Origin: CAWAVN01 sp963844315
GTDB taxonomy: Bacteria; Planctomycetota; Planctomycetia; Planctomycetales; Planctomycetaceae
NCBI GenBank assembly: GCA_963844315.1
Contig: CAWJOC010000020.1
Coordinates: 310,001 to 374,000, forward strand
DNA: 64,000 nucleotides
Direction of reading: 5' to 3'
In this document: positions 1 through 11,278 of the stretch, one piece after another
Layout: every line of letters starts with the position of its first letter
How positions within the stretch are numbered: position 1 is the stretch's first letter
Program-made: the position numbers and the translations under genes
The notes under the pieces: model-generated
What the model saw: the letters and a program-made list of their open reading frames with translations, nothing else
The model's database searches: none
What the model was told of the DNA's origin: nothing

Positions 1-1
1 G

Positions 2-1596
2 GCGAACGAGTTCTTGAAAGCGCTCTTGGAAAACGTACAAACCGGCATCGTCGCGTGCGATGCGGAGGGCGTCCTCACTCTGTTCAACGGTGTTACCCGC
101 GAACTCCACAGACTGCATGAGGAGCCGATCCCGCCGGACCAGTGGGCCGAACGGTATGACTTGTACGAACCGGATGGCGAAACCCCGATGGACAAGGAGA
201 ACGTGCCGCTGTTTCGGGCGCTTCACGGGGAAAAGGTGCAAGATGCCGAGATGATTATTGCCCCCGTTGGCGGTCCCCCTCGAACGGTCGAGGTGAGCGG
301 ACAGGCGTTTTACGATGCCAAAGGGGAAAAACTTGGGGCGGTGGTCTCCATGCAGGACGTCACGGCCAGAAAACAAGCGGAACGTGCGCTGCGATTGGCT
401 CACGAAGAACTGGAACGGCGCGTCGCGGAACGCACGCACGAACTCGCGCAAGCCAATAGTGCGCTTCGAGACAACGACCGCCGCAAGGACGAGTTCCTGG
501 CCACCCTCGCCCACGAACTGCGAAACCCCCTGGCCCCGATCCGCAATTCGCTGCAAATCCTGAAAATGTCACGAGTCGATGAGGTCACCGCCCAGGAAAC
601 GCGAGAGATGATGGAGCGTCAGGTCCACCATCTCGTAACGCTGGTCGATGATCTGCTTGATGTCTCGCGTGTGATGCGGGGGAAGATCGAGCTTCGCAAA
701 GAGTCTGTGGAACTCGCCACGGTCGTGGCCCGTGCGGTCGAGACCGCGAAGCCATTGATCGAGTTCCAGGGACATCAACTGGAAATCTCACTCCCGCCGG
801 ACTCCCTGCTCCTGGACGCCGACCCGGTGCGGCTGGCGCAGGTCCTCGGCAATCTGCTGACGAACGCAGCGAAGTACACCGAAGCGAATGGCTGCATCTG
901 GCTTTCCGCCCGAAAAGAGAGGGGGGCACGGCCGTCGTGTCGATTCGCGACAATGGCATCGGTGTAGAAGCGGATATGCTGCCCCACCTCTTCGAGTTAT
1001 TTGTGCAGGCCGACCACTCCACCGCGAAGTCGCAGGGCGGATTGGGCATCGGCCTAACGCTCGCCAAGAATCTGGTGGAGATGCACGGCGGCACAGTCGA
1101 AGCCCGAAGTGACGGGTTGGGTCAGGGAAGCGAGTTCATTGTGAAGCTGCCGCTCTTGGTCCAAGCTCCTCCGGAACCGAGGCCCGAGGACAACGGGAAA
1201 CTGGCGGTCAATCCGCGGTCTTCAGGCCATCGGCTTTTGGTGGTGGATGACAACAAAGATGCCGCCACGACGCTGGCCATGTTATTACGCCTCTACGGCC
1301 ACGAAGTTCGGGTGGCCCACGATGGCACTTCGGCTCTCGAATTGGCGAAACAGCATCGTCCGGCTTTGATCTTTCTTGACATCGGGATGCCGGGAATGGA
1401 TGGCTACGAAGTCGCTCGTCGGGTGCGGCAGCAGCCGGGGTTAGAGAATGTCATCCTGGCCGCATTGACCGGATGGGGCCAAGAGGAGGACCGCCGCCGA
1501 ACAGCCGAGGCCGGGTTCAATCACCATTTGGTCAAGCCCCCTGAGCCGAAGATGCTGGAAGGTTTGCTGGCCGAGTTAAAGAAATCGGCCCACTGA
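2..1596 (+). CDS. Hybrid sensor histidine kinase, 5'-partial, one frameshift
   Basis: Two-component signalling protein cut by the left window edge. The frame is open from base 2, so the TTG at 14 is probably not the real start. Domain order: a PAS-like sensor (about the first 115 residues seen), a short coiled coil, a HisKA dimerisation/phosphoacceptor helix (FLATLAHELRNPLAP, His in HELRNP), an HATPase_c domain with N box (GNLLTNAAKY) and G boxes (DNGIG, GGLGIGLTLAKN), then a C-terminal receiver domain with the acceptor Asp in IFLDIGMPGMDGY (about 1240-1580). The frame slips by one base at the six-G run at 921-926. Reading on in the next frame restores a complete ATPase domain, so the break is probably a missing base. 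No transmembrane segment is visible in the part present. The signal sensed cannot be told. Confidence 0.88.
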
Positions 1597-1683
1597 GAGG
1601 GGAAAATTCGGATCATCCGTGGCAAGGACTCTGATGCAGCGGAGTGCGTCTACTTGACGGCGTGGTGCATGGAGCAAACGGCC

Positions 1684-2280
1684 GCATGCGGGTGCTGGTC
1701 ACGGGCATTCCCGACATCGCTGAGGACGATCTCTTCTTTCCGGACCGCCAATGAAGCCCTCACGTGGGCAAGGAGGCGAACAATCGCGTTGCCGTGAAGG
1801 GAGCCACTAGGTTTATCGGTCGCTACATCGTCCAGCATCTCGCCAGATAGGGGTATTCCTTAAGGTGTTGGCATCGGACCTCAAGTCACCGCGAGGGTTT
1901 CGAGGATATCGCCAACCTCAAGTGGATCAAGGGCGACCTGGGCGACCGTGAAAGCGCCGCGCCTTGCTCGATGGCTGCGATGCGGTGATTCACGCCGCGC
2001 TCTATCGGCCTGGGATGGGCTTTCGCGGGGCGGAAGGCGACATCATAAAGTTCGTCCAGAAGAACGTGGTCGGCACGCTGGAACTCATCGAAGCCGCACG
2101 GGAAGCCAATGCCGGTCGTTTCGTCTTCATCTCAACGTGTGCCGTGCACGAGAAGATCCTCGACGACAGTCCGCTTGATGAGACCCATCCGCTTTGGGCG
2201 ACGAGCCACTACTGAGCGCACAAAGCCGCCATCGAGAAGTTCGTCCACAGCTACGGCCTGGGAGAGGGCTACACGTCCTG
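1684..2280 (+). pseudogene. Decayed NAD-dependent epimerase/dehydratase (SDR)
   Basis: Remnant of an extended short-chain dehydrogenase. The start MRVLVTG is visible at 1684. About 95 bases of unrelated sequence follow, then GATRFIGRYIVQHLA, which completes the Rossmann glycine motif, then an in-frame stop. Later pieces in shifted frames read NLKWIKGDLGDRES and DGCDAVIHAALYRPG, followed by VVGTLELIEAAREA and FVFISTCAVHE. Another stop follows THPLWATSHY just before AHKAAIEKF, where the Tyr-x3-Lys active site would sit. Insertion, stops and frame changes together make this a true pseudogene rather than a single sequencing error. Substrate unknown. Confidence 0.75.
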
Positions 2281-2772
2281 AAAGAAACGTCGCGCTCCGC
2301 CGTCCACCTGCAACGGCTGGTTCGGCCTCTGCCGCCATAAGGGCTGTGGTTGATCCTCGGGCAGGTCCGAGTGCAGACTGCCCACCACCACCGCGTCCGT
2401 TACTGCGTAGTGTGGGAACGGAAAGTTCTTATCCTCCATCGCGTCCAGCTCCTCGACCCGAGCCGCCGCCGCGGCAGCGTCGGCCTGGATTGAATCCAAC
2501 CTGCGGACCTCCTGACCGAAGCCCTCGCTGTGGTTGCTGACCACGAATACGACCGTGCCAGTTGAAAACTCGCCGGGCAGTTTCTCAATCTCCAGGTCCT
2601 GGCTTACTACCATTTGGGGCTTGTATCCCTGGACCTTCCAGGGATCTGTCCCTGGGTCGGCATCACGGATACGGGCGTAATGGACTTTCGCTGCCTCGGC
2701 CTCATCGTGCGAGCCGAATACCCCGAGCAGAACGTCGGGATGAGTATATGCTGAGATACGCCGCATCAACAT
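2269..2772 (-). CDS. Hypothetical protein
   Basis: About 167 residues; I do not recognise the family. ATG at 2772 (MLMRRISAYTHPDV) is preferred because the coding-like sequence begins there. The frame stays open to an ATG at 2802. The N-terminal part (VLLGVFGSHDEAEAAKVHYA) looks like a small alpha/beta fold; there is no signal peptide or membrane span. The last 40 residues are rich in Pro, Gln and Arg and may be out of frame or eroded where the gene meets the epimerase remnant on the other strand. It points toward the epimerase remnant and away from the efflux operon. Confidence 0.5.
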   Translation of the reverse strand: MLMRRISAYTHPDVLLGVFGSHDEAEAAKVHYARIRDADPGTDPWKVQGYKPQMVVSQDLEIEKLPGEFSTGTVVFVVSNHSEGFGQEVRRLDSIQADAAAAAARVEELDAMEDKNFPFPHYAVTDAVVVGSLHSDLPEDQPQPLWRQRPNQPLQVDGGARRFFQDV

Positions 2773-3072
2773 GAACACGCTTCGGAACCCCTTTCCCGCC
2801 AAACGACCAAGCTCAGTAGCGGCGGACGGCGACGAATGGGTTGGCGATTCGCTCCGGTTTCATGTCGAGCATGTGGAGCAGACATTGTGGCCCGGTGATG
2901 TCCTGTGTGGCGAATTACTCGCCTCGCCGCGAAACGCCCGGCACTTCGCAAACCCTCCGGGGATTAACTTGTGATTTAGTTGGAATGGATTGAGAATACC
3001 TGCCGGAATCCACCAGTCAATCTCAAGCGATTCAACGCGAGGAATCGGTTCTTGGAGACCCTCAAAACCAGA

Positions 3073-6000
3073 TTACTGAGGTTCCTCTGTAGGAGCTTCA
3101 GGAGCCGCCAGATTCAGTTTCATTTCCATGTAACCGCAGTACAACACCGGAACGACGAACAGAGAAACAAGCTCGACAAACATCCCAAAAAAGACCGGGA
3201 GCGCCATGGCCCGCGCCACGTCGGAACCACGGCCCGTGGCGAGCATCACCGGCAGGAGGGCGGCGAATGTCGTGAATGCGGTCATTAAGCACGGACGGAT
3301 ACGCCTGCGCCCCGCTTCGACGGTGGCGTTGCGAATATCTTGAACCGTGCGCAGGGGACGACGGGCAAAAAGCTGTTCCATGTAAGTCGCGATGACGACG
3401 CCGTCGTCTTCCGCGATCCCGATCAGGGCAATCAGTCCAATCCAAACCGCGGTGTTCATCTCGACGTCGTAAATGCCAAGCCCAATCATGCCTCCGAAGA
3501 TCGCAATCGGAATTTGTGAGAAAATAATCAACGTCAAGGGCAAGTTGCGAAAGTTCAAATAGATGATCAATAGATCGACCAGGATGACAACGGGAATAAT
3601 GATCATCAGCCGCCTGTTGGCCTCGATCTGGTTTTCAAAGGAACCGACTGGCACGAGGGCATATCCCGAGGGAAGCGAGAGCGTCCCCTCCGATTGCGCC
3701 TGACGAAGTTGGCTTTCCACGGCGTCCACGGTTTCCAAATCGCCCGCCATTCCCGAAGGGGCGAAGGCGATATGGGCCACGAGGCGGGCATCTTCGCTAC
3801 TGATCATGCCCGGCCCCCAGGTGGTTTTCATCTTGGCCAGGACTTCCAAGGGAACCACTTCGCCAGATTCCGTGACCACCGGCAGGCGGGAAAGATCATC
3901 GATCCGCTCGCGAAGGTCGCGCTGATAGCGAATGCGAATGGGATACCGCTCCCGCCCTTCGACGGTCTGGGTCAGGTTCATCCCGCCCAAGGCGGTTTCG
4001 ATGACTTGATTGACAGTCATTGTCGTCATCCCGAAGCGTGCCGCCGTTTCTCGATCGACCTCGAACTCCACATAAGGCATCCCGAGGACAATATCCGGAT
4101 TCACCGTCGCGGCATCGACCTGCGGGATCTGCCGCAAGCGTTCGGCCACATTGCGGGCGGCCTCCGCCAAACCATCCAGGCTATCCCCATAAACCCGGAT
4201 CGCCATCGGGGCCTTGATGCCACTTTGCAGCATGACCACCCGGCCTTCAATCGGTTGCAGCGGCGACGCCGGAGTGACTCCTGGGAGCGTCGCGACTGCG
4301 TTAATCTGGCTCCAGATGCTCTCCATGGTCGTGCCTTCACGCCACTCGGATTCTGGCTTTAGCATCACATAGGTTTCAATCATCACGCCGGGGGCCGGGT
4401 CGAGCGCCGATTCCACTCTGCCAATCTTCCCCAGGACATTTTCCACCTCCGGGATCTCACGGATCAGCGCATCCTGAGTTTGGAGGACTTCGATCCCCAG
4501 CGAGAAGCTGGCTGCCGGGTACAACGTCGGCATGTAGAACCAAGTTCCCTCATCGAGCGCGATCCAGTCGTCGGTGCGAAGCCCGGGAAAGCGATGTTTC
4601 AGATCCACGTAGCCTGGAAGCTCATTGGGCTCCGTCCCCAACTGGCGTGCGAACTCTTCGGCGGGAGACAGGATCAGAGGCAGGCCAAACCACGCCCCTG
4701 CGCCTAAGAGGATGATCAAGAGCGGCACCGCAATGAAACTGAATTTGTGGGCCAGCAAGAACCGTAAAACCGGTTCATAAATCCAAAGGATCAGGCGGCT
4801 CGTTGGATTCTCCTCAGTGGGCCTGAGACGCTCGCGCGACATGACGAAGGCCAACAGCGCAACAGCGCCCCGACAACCGCCCCTGTCGCTCCTAAGGAAA
4901 GCGGAGAAACCTCCTCGACGATCGAATGCCAGAACAGGACACTCGCGAATGCCCCCATGCCGCCGGTGACGCCCGCGACCACCAAACTCCGCCAAATCGG
5001 CCACCGGGAACTGTGTAAGAGAAGCCGACAGAGGGCCGGGACAAGAAAAGCCGCCACCAACAGGGCCGCGACCATGGCGAAAGTCTTGGTCCAAGCCAAC
5101 GGTCCAAAGAGCTTGAGGTCGCGACCCGTCAAAAAGAACACGGGCAAAAAACTCACGATGGTTGTCGAGACGCCGGTGATCACCGCCGGGGCGACCTCGT
5201 AGGTCGCGTCGATGATCACATCCGCTCGACTCCTGGGATCGGGCGATTTCTGGTCTGCCTCTGCCGACCGGGCATTTCCGGTTTGGTTGGCTTCCCATTC
5301 GACCAGGTGCTGGTAGATGTTTTCCGAGATGATAATGCCCAGGTCCGCAACTTCCCCGATCGCAATCGCGATCCCCGCCAGCGACATGATATTGGCATCG
5401 ATTTGAAACCACTTCATCCCGATAAACGCCATCAGCACCGCCATCGGCAGCGTCACCGCCACGATCAAGCTCGCGCGAAAATGCAATAAGAACAAGACGA
5501 TGACGACTGCCGTGATGACCAACTCTTCTCGGAGCGATTCGGTGAGCGTCGCCACCGTTTCGTTGATCAACCCCGTCCGGTCATAGACCGCTTTGACCTT
5601 GACCCCGTTCAAGCCGGGTTCGATCTGTTCGATTTTCTCGCGCACGCGCTGGATCACTTCGCGCGGGTTTTCGCCGAACTGCATCACCACGACCCCGCCG
5701 ACCGCTTCCGCGCCGTTGAGATCGATCGCGCCGCTGCGGAAGTCCGGGCCAAGCTGGACTTGAGCCAGGTCGCGAATCCGCACCGGCACCCCGCTGCGAG
5801 ACAGGACCACCGTCTGCTCGATATCGGCTAGGGCTTGCTGGGTGTCTTTATTCTGTCCGATGAAGCCCCGGCCTCGGATGACGTATTCCATCCCGCCGGA
5901 TTCGACCGTTTTCGCGCCACATCGATATTCGAGTTTTTGACCGCTTCGATCAGGCGATCCAGGGGGATGTCGTGAAACCTGAGCGAGTCCGGATCGACTT

Positions 6001-6565
6001 CGATCTGGTACTGCCTGACGTAACCCCCGACGCTGGCGACTTCGCTGACGCCCTGCACCGCTTGAAGCTCATACTTGACGACATAATCTTGCAGCGTTCT
6101 TAGCTCGGAGAGATTCATCCCCGGCGGGCCTTCGAGCACATAATAAAAAATCTGCCCCAAGGCCGTCGCATCGGGGCCTAATGTCGGTGTGACACCTTCT
6201 GGCAGTTCGCCCACCGCAGTGCCTAAACGCTCTAGGACTCGGGAGCGGGCCCAATAGAAATCCGTGCCATCGGCAAAGGTGATTTGGACGAAGCTGTAGC
6301 CGAACATGCTTTTGCCCCGCACGCTTTCCGCATGGGGAACCGTGAGCAAAGCCACAGACAAGGGATAGGTGACCTGGTCTTCCACATCCTTGGGCGAACG
6401 GCCCGGCCACTCGGTAAAGACGATGACCTGGTTTTCACCGACGTTGGGAATCGCATCGATGGGAACCACCAGTGCGCAGTAGCCGCCAATGACCGCAACG
6501 ATGATGGCCCCAAGTAGGGTCAGGAAGGGCTGGCGAACACAAAAGGCAATCATCGCCCGCAGCAT
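3073..6565 (-). CDS. cusA: CusA/CzcA-type heavy-metal RND efflux pump, two frameshifts
   Basis: Inner-membrane proton-driven pump of a tripartite metal exporter, about 1164 residues when the three frames are joined (family usually 1040-1080). The N-terminus (MLRAMIAFCVRQPFLTLLGA), first periplasmic loop and porter domain lie at 6565-5910. TM4 carries GIAIAIGEVADLGIIISENI, with the Asp and Glu of the proton relay. The C-terminal half ends with IPIAIFGGMIGLG, IGLIALIGIAEDDGVV and FVVPVLYCGYMEMK. The frame shifts by one base near 5910 (after NSNIDV) and again near 4860 at a G/C-rich run. Both joins restore family sequence, so I treat it as one gene. It starts 2 bases after the CusB-like stop (TAA 6570-6568, ATG 6565), so it is the last gene of the merR-led operon. 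Likely substrate: Cu, Ag, Zn, Cd or a similar soft metal. Confidence 0.9.
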
Positions 6566-6567
6566 GA

Positions 6568-8631
6568 TTACTCTTCCATTGGGCTGGCCGAGGGGGCCTT
6601 GTGATTTTCATGCGGTTCCGCGTTCGTGTCGGGTTCGCCCTTGGGCGGCAGATCCTGCACCTTTTCCCCGCAATGGAGCATCTCGCTTCCAAAGTACGGG
6701 TTGAACAATTCCCCTCCCGGTTGGAGCCAATCTCCGCCGCCGCCTTTGACCATCGGGCAATAAAAGTGCGTGAAGGGCTGGTTGGCTTCCGCGCTACGAA
6801 CTTCGGTGGCGAGCGTGATCACCGCATGGCTGATCGGCTTGAACTCCCGGCGAGCGCCTGTGAGATCCAGGTGATGCAAATGCTCGGACTTGGCGGCAAT
6901 CTCCTTCACGAGTTTGACCGCACCTTTAGGAAGCGACTTGTCTCCCGAAAGCTCAATCGCCGCTTTGTGGAGTGACTGGGCGGGGCCTTCCGGCGGCTTT
7001 TTGTCGGCGGCGAGCGCCTTTTGCACATCGAAGTAAGCGGCATAGAGTTCTTCGAGCTTTTCGCCTGTCTCACCACCCAACGGCTTGACCGTGATCTTTT
7101 CAAACTCCAGCGGTCCTTTTTGTTCCTGGCTTTTGGCAATCGCTCGGGTTGGGTCAATCAGGCTGGGTTTGCCCGCCAGTTGCATTTGCGAGTCGATCAA
7201 GAAATTCCCCGCAGTGGCGACATTTTCTCCCGCCTTAATCCCGTTAAGAATGACGATCTTGTCTCGTAAAATCGGGCCGACTGTGACAGGACGAATTTCA
7301 AACACACCGGGCTTGGTCTCGACATACACCACGCTGTTACCGCCAGCAAGCAATACAGCCGATCGCGGCACCGACAGAGATTTGGGCTGGGGGATGGGTT
7401 CCTCGGTGAACCCATACTTTGACGTGGGCACAAGATCCATGCCACAAATCGGGCAAGCTCCCGGCTCCTCGCGGATAATCTGCGGGTGCATGGGACTGAT
7501 CCATTTTCCCGCCAGATCCGCATCGAAAACTTGCCCCTTGGGTCCAATCGGGAGCGTGATTTGGGCTTCGGCGTAGTCGCCGGGACGCAGCCTCCCCTCT
7601 TCATTGAGCAGTTCGACGCGAACTCCCACGGTTCTGGTCTCTGGATCGACCGTGGGATCAATGAAGGCGACTCGTCCCAGCATCGTTTCGCCGGGCAGCG
7701 ATTGAATGGTCGCTTCGACTCGTTGGCCAAATCGGATGCGGGTGGCATCTTCGGGGAATAGTTTCATCATCAGCCAAACCGTGGAAAGCTCGGCAATCCG
7801 GTAGATGGGATCGCCCGCCTTGACGTAATTCCCTTCGACGGCCAACTTCTCAACCACGGTTCCGCCCTGGGGCGCATAGATGGTCAGCCGGGACTGGGCG
7901 TTGCCTGTTTTCTCCAGCTCGGCAATCTGCTCGTCGGTCATCCCGAACTCGCGCAGCCTCTGGCGTGTGTTGGCCGCGAGGGCTTCCTGGGCTTGCCGAA
8001 CGGCAGCAAGCCCGCCCGATGCGTTTAATGCGCGGCGAGCTTCGACGTACTCGACCTGAGCGCCATAGAGTTGAGGGCTGTAGAGCACCGCAAGATGGTC
8101 CCCTTTTGCGATGTCGATGCCGGTGTAGTCGGCGAACAACCGCTCCAATCGGCCATCGATGTAGGCCGCGATGGTCGCTTGCCGGCTTTCATCAATCGCG
8201 ATTGCGCCGACGGTTTGGATCGTCGCCTCCAAGGTGGAACTCTCGGCCTGGGCGGTCTCGATGTTCGCAAGTCGGCGCTGTGCCGGTTCGATCGTCACGG
8301 AGAAGTCGTTGAGGTCAGTGGCCCCGCTGGCTGCCGGGACGAGTTCCATGCCGCAAATCGGGCATCGTCCGGGGGCTGGCTGACGAATCTGAGGGTGCAT
8401 CGGGCAGGTATAGATTGTCCCATCTTCCGCCACCGCGGTGGATGTCCCGCCACCTGCCTGAAGCCACCCCATCCGCTGAGCAAGTCCAACGGCAGCAATC
8501 AGGAGAAGGCCCGCCGCGAGAAACAATGTGGCTGGCAACAGTTTCTTGCCAATCCACACGATTCGCTTGCGCATGGGAGGCCGGATTCCTCTGGCGGCGG
8601 ATTCGTTCGTCGCCGAGGCATTCGTTGACAT
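6568..8631 (-). CDS. cusB: CusB-type periplasmic adaptor with two heavy-metal-binding modules
   Basis: Membrane-fusion protein linking the RND pump to the outer-membrane channel. ATG at 8631 (MSTNASATNES) is chosen; AGAAGAGG lies about 7-9 bases upstream, and the longer reading to 8820 has no family sequence. An N-terminal membrane anchor (about residues 23-52) is followed by a metal-binding module, YTCPMHPQI...CPICGMELVP (about 73-98). Next come the barrel-sandwich, helical hairpin and beta-barrel domains (IYAPQGGTVVEKLAVEG). A second module is inserted near residue 390 (ISPMHPQI...CPICGMDLVP), with Ser in place of the first Cys. The C-terminal third resembles DUF3347 and has a further Cys/His set (HFYCPMVKGGGGDW...EMLHCGE). 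The frame is intact throughout. Metal capture and hand-over to CusA is known for the family; the metal here is not known. Confidence 0.9.
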   Translation of the reverse strand: MSTNASATNESAARGIRPPMRKRIVWIGKKLLPATLFLAAGLLLIAAVGLAQRMGWLQAGGGTSTAVAEDGTIYTCPMHPQIRQPAPGRCPICGMELVPAASGATDLNDFSVTIEPAQRRLANIETAQAESSTLEATIQTVGAIAIDESRQATIAAYIDGRLERLFADYTGIDIAKGDHLAVLYSPQLYGAQVEYVEARRALNASGGLAAVRQAQEALAANTRQRLREFGMTDEQIAELEKTGNAQSRLTIYAPQGGTVVEKLAVEGNYVKAGDPIYRIAELSTVWLMMKLFPEDATRIRFGQRVEATIQSLPGETMLGRVAFIDPTVDPETRTVGVRVELLNEEGRLRPGDYAEAQITLPIGPKGQVFDADLAGKWISPMHPQIIREEPGACPICGMDLVPTSKYGFTEEPIPQPKSLSVPRSAVLLAGGNSVVYVETKPGVFEIRPVTVGPILRDKIVILNGIKAGENVATAGNFLIDSQMQLAGKPSLIDPTRAIAKSQEQKGPLEFEKITVKPLGGETGEKLEELYAAYFDVQKALAADKKPPEGPAQSLHKAAIELSGDKSLPKGAVKLVKEIAAKSEHLHHLDLTGARREFKPISHAVITLATEVRSAEANQPFTHFYCPMVKGGGGDWLQPGGELFNPYFGSEMLHCGEKVQDLPPKGEPDTNAEPHENHKAPSASPMEE

Positions 8632-8779
8632 GGACAAACCTCTTCTCATTCCCAAAGGAATGCAGGAAACCTTGATCCACCTCAAATGAAAGGCGGATTC
8701 ACCACGGCTCCATTTTGAGAAGAAGGAGGTCGATTGTCCATTGCGACCCGCACACCGTCTAGGCTGTATCAACGATACG

Positions 8780-10248
8780 TTACTCTTGGGACGGCTTTTC
8801 TGCGGCTTCCGGCAAGTCAACGCCGACCGCTTGGTGAATGCGGGCGAGTGTGGTGGCCAGTTGTCCGAGAGCCTTGTGATAGCCGAGTTCCAGATTCAAT
8901 AGTGTCCGGTAGTCCCGAATCACGCGGTCGAACGTCACGGTGTTATTGACGAGCGACTTCTGGTCCGCCTCGAACGTCTGCCTCGCTTGCGGCAGGATCG
9001 TCTTCTCGTAGAGTTCGACGGTCTGCTGATTGGCCCGCGCCTGTTCCCACAAGTCCAAAAGTAAAGCGTCCAGACGCAGGGCAATTTCTTCTTCGGAAGC
9101 GTGAGCGGCCATGTGTTCGCTTGATGCCTCGGAAATCATGGCATCGTACTTCTGGTCCCAAATGGGCAGGCTTGCGGAAAAGCCCAGGGTCAGATTATCT
9201 CGTCCGGCCTCAGGCTCCATCGCGCCGGGAGCATCCATGAAGACCCAACCCAGGCCAAAGGACAGATCAGGTCGCCGTTTGAGGCGGGCCACTTCAATGC
9301 CCCACCGCGTGGCGGCTGTTCGCAGTCGGGCTGCATTGAGTTCAGGCTGGTTCTCTATTGCGACTTGCCGTAGCCATTCGTGATTCCACTCGGGAAGGGA
9401 TGGCTCGATCTTCGTCGGTGGGGAAATCGAGACACTGGAATCCCGTCCCACAAGCCGATTGAGTTCCGCCGTCGTGGCAATAACTTGCTGGCGATAGCTG
9501 AGGAGTTGTTCTTGGAGGCTGCTCAGTTCCAAAGTCGCCATCAGGACATCGCCCGGTTGGGCATTCCCGGTCTGAATCCGGGCGTTCGCTGTCTTGATCA
9601 GGGATTCGATCTGCTCCTGATCCGCTTCCGTCGTTTCAATTTGTTTGTGGAGGACATAGAGCTTAAACCAGGTGGAGCGAATCTCCCCAATCACCTTCAC
9701 CCGCTCGGCTTGGTACTGCGTTTCCGCGACGAGGGCTTCCATGCAGGCTTTTTGACCTTCGGCCCTCAACCGATCGAGCCAGGGAATCATCTGCATGACT
9801 TGGACGTCCGCCAGTTGCCGGTCCGGGTCAAACATCATCGGCGGGACGAAAACCGTGGAGGACACGGTCGGGTCGGGAAGTTTGCTGACATATCCGACTT
9901 TCGCCCATTCCGCCGCCGCTTCGTGCTGCATCCGCCGCAATGTGGGATTGCTCGTCATCGCTAGGGATTCGAGATCAGGCAGTGTCTCATTCAAGAGTAG
10001 TTCGGGGGCCGTGGGATTTGCGGCGCATCTTGTTCCGCGTCTTGCGATTCTAGGGGGGCTGCTTCTTTTTCCTCCGACGCCAGACGCACGCCGGGTTTCG
10101 TGTCAGCAGGTCGTGTAGAGACAACAACGAATTGTGATTTTGGCCCTACGGGCGGGGAGGGGATATTCGGCTCCCCAGACGTTGCGCAGCCGAGACACGA
10201 TGCTGACGCCAGAAGTAGGAAAAAAGTGCAAATTGGTTTATGACTCAT
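8780..10248 (-). CDS. TolC/CusC-family outer-membrane efflux lipoprotein, one frameshift
   Basis: Outer-membrane channel of the same exporter, about 489 residues when two frames are joined. ATG at 10248 gives MSHKPICTFFLLLASASCLGC, a lipoprotein-like signal peptide with candidate acylated Cys. A Pro-rich linker ends in PQIPRPP. One base is missing in the five-C run (ggggg on the plus strand at 10004-10008): restoring it joins PRPP to ELLLNETLPDLESLAM and the two long TolC repeats. These show the usual coiled-coil heptads (QLADVQVMQMIPWLDRL, AELNRLVGRDSSV, LLLDLWEQARANQQ). It stops 150 bases before the CusB-like start, in the same direction. Family role: a trimeric barrel and tunnel that lets metal leave the cell. 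Confidence 0.87.
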
Positions 10249-10526
10249 TGCTTTACCTACCCCCACAAGCCGCCAGAGCATCTGGCCTTGCGTCGACGTT
10301 AGCTTTCAAGTCCGATCCGGCGCACCTAGGACAATGGGGTCATCGTTTTTTCGGCATAATCCGAATGGAACGTCCAGGCGTTATGAACGGAACGGTTTAA
10401 CTGGCTCAGAATGGTCCGATGGTAGGGGTTAGGGAAGAAGGGAGGTTGGCAGAGATGAGACACGCCGCCACAGTGCATGTTTGCTCTGTAGCGCACGTGT
10501 GGAAACTTGGTAAAGTCCGTGCGCGT
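10249..10526. other. Spacer inside the efflux operon
   Basis: About 280 bases between the HMA-MauE gene and the TolC-like gene. I see no convincing ORF, terminator hairpin with a T-run or clear second promoter. The minus-strand genes on both sides keep the same direction. Confidence 0.4.
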
Positions 10527-11262
10527 TTAGACAAGCAGTCCCGCCAACATCGCTGCCGCCATGACCGCCATCACACCGTCTTCAATAAAAGTGACCTTGG
10601 ACATCGGCAGATTGAACACCGTCCCGAGGCAGGCACATTGAATCCGCCGCTTTTGGAGCAATGCCTGCGAGACGCCCACAATCCCGACGAGCATCACCAC
10701 CAAGGTGAAGAGATTCGTTGCGATCGGTGCGAAGCCGGTCAGGTAAGCCACCCCGAGACCGAGTTCAATAAAGGGGTAGGCAAAAGCATAGGCCCTCACG
10801 GGTCTGGCCAGGATGTCATAGGTCTGGAACGAATCCACAAACCCCAGTAAGGTCGAGCAGTTTGAAGAACGAAAAGGCCAGGAAGAACCCGCCCATGAAG
10901 TTTCCCATCGCTCGCATTCCCTCGAATGACCCTGCCGTGATCTCGACGAGTGCCACGATTCCCAAGAGATACCCGAGGACCAAGAGTAAGGGGCGGTACG
11001 TCTTCCAAAAGGACTTCCGTTCCTCGATCACGGGAGGAACTTTGGCCTCGATCTCTCCAAGGACCTTGAAACCCGCGTCAACGAAATGCCGCTCGATGTC
11101 GGACTGGGAGAGATTTTCGCCCTCGACAGTCAACACCTTGTTCGGGTCTGTCGTATCCACCGACCAACGCTCGATGGATCGGTCATTGTCCAAGTGCGGC
11201 TTCACAGCCGCCACGCAACTGCCACAATTCAAATTCGTCTTGTACTTTTGCACGGTTTTCAT
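10527..11262 (-). CDS. HMA-domain / MauE-DoxX-like membrane protein, one frameshift
   Basis: About 245 residues after joining two frames. ATG at 11262 (MKTVQKYKTNLNCGSCV) has GGAG about 8 bases upstream. Residues 1-70 are a heavy-metal-associated domain with the metal-binding pair in NCGSC. Four predicted membrane spans follow (LLLVLGYLLGIVALVEI, FMGGFFLAFSFFKLLDLTG, then after the shift PFIELGLGVAYLTG, and GVMAVMAAAMLAGLLV). The C-terminal half has QCACLGTVFNLPMSKVT, a CxCLG motif seen in MauE/DoxX-like proteins near metal pumps. The frame break is at a four-C run on the plus strand (10842-10845): removing one base gives LLDLTGFVDSFQTYD. Probably hands metal or redox equivalents to the exporter; this is inference from context. 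Confidence 0.85.
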
Positions 11263-11278
11263 GTGTGTCTCCTGCCTT

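Noticed and set aside
3694..4362. Plus-strand frame of 222 codons inside the CusA-like gene
   Set aside because: It is the mirror of conserved RND sequence and matches no family.
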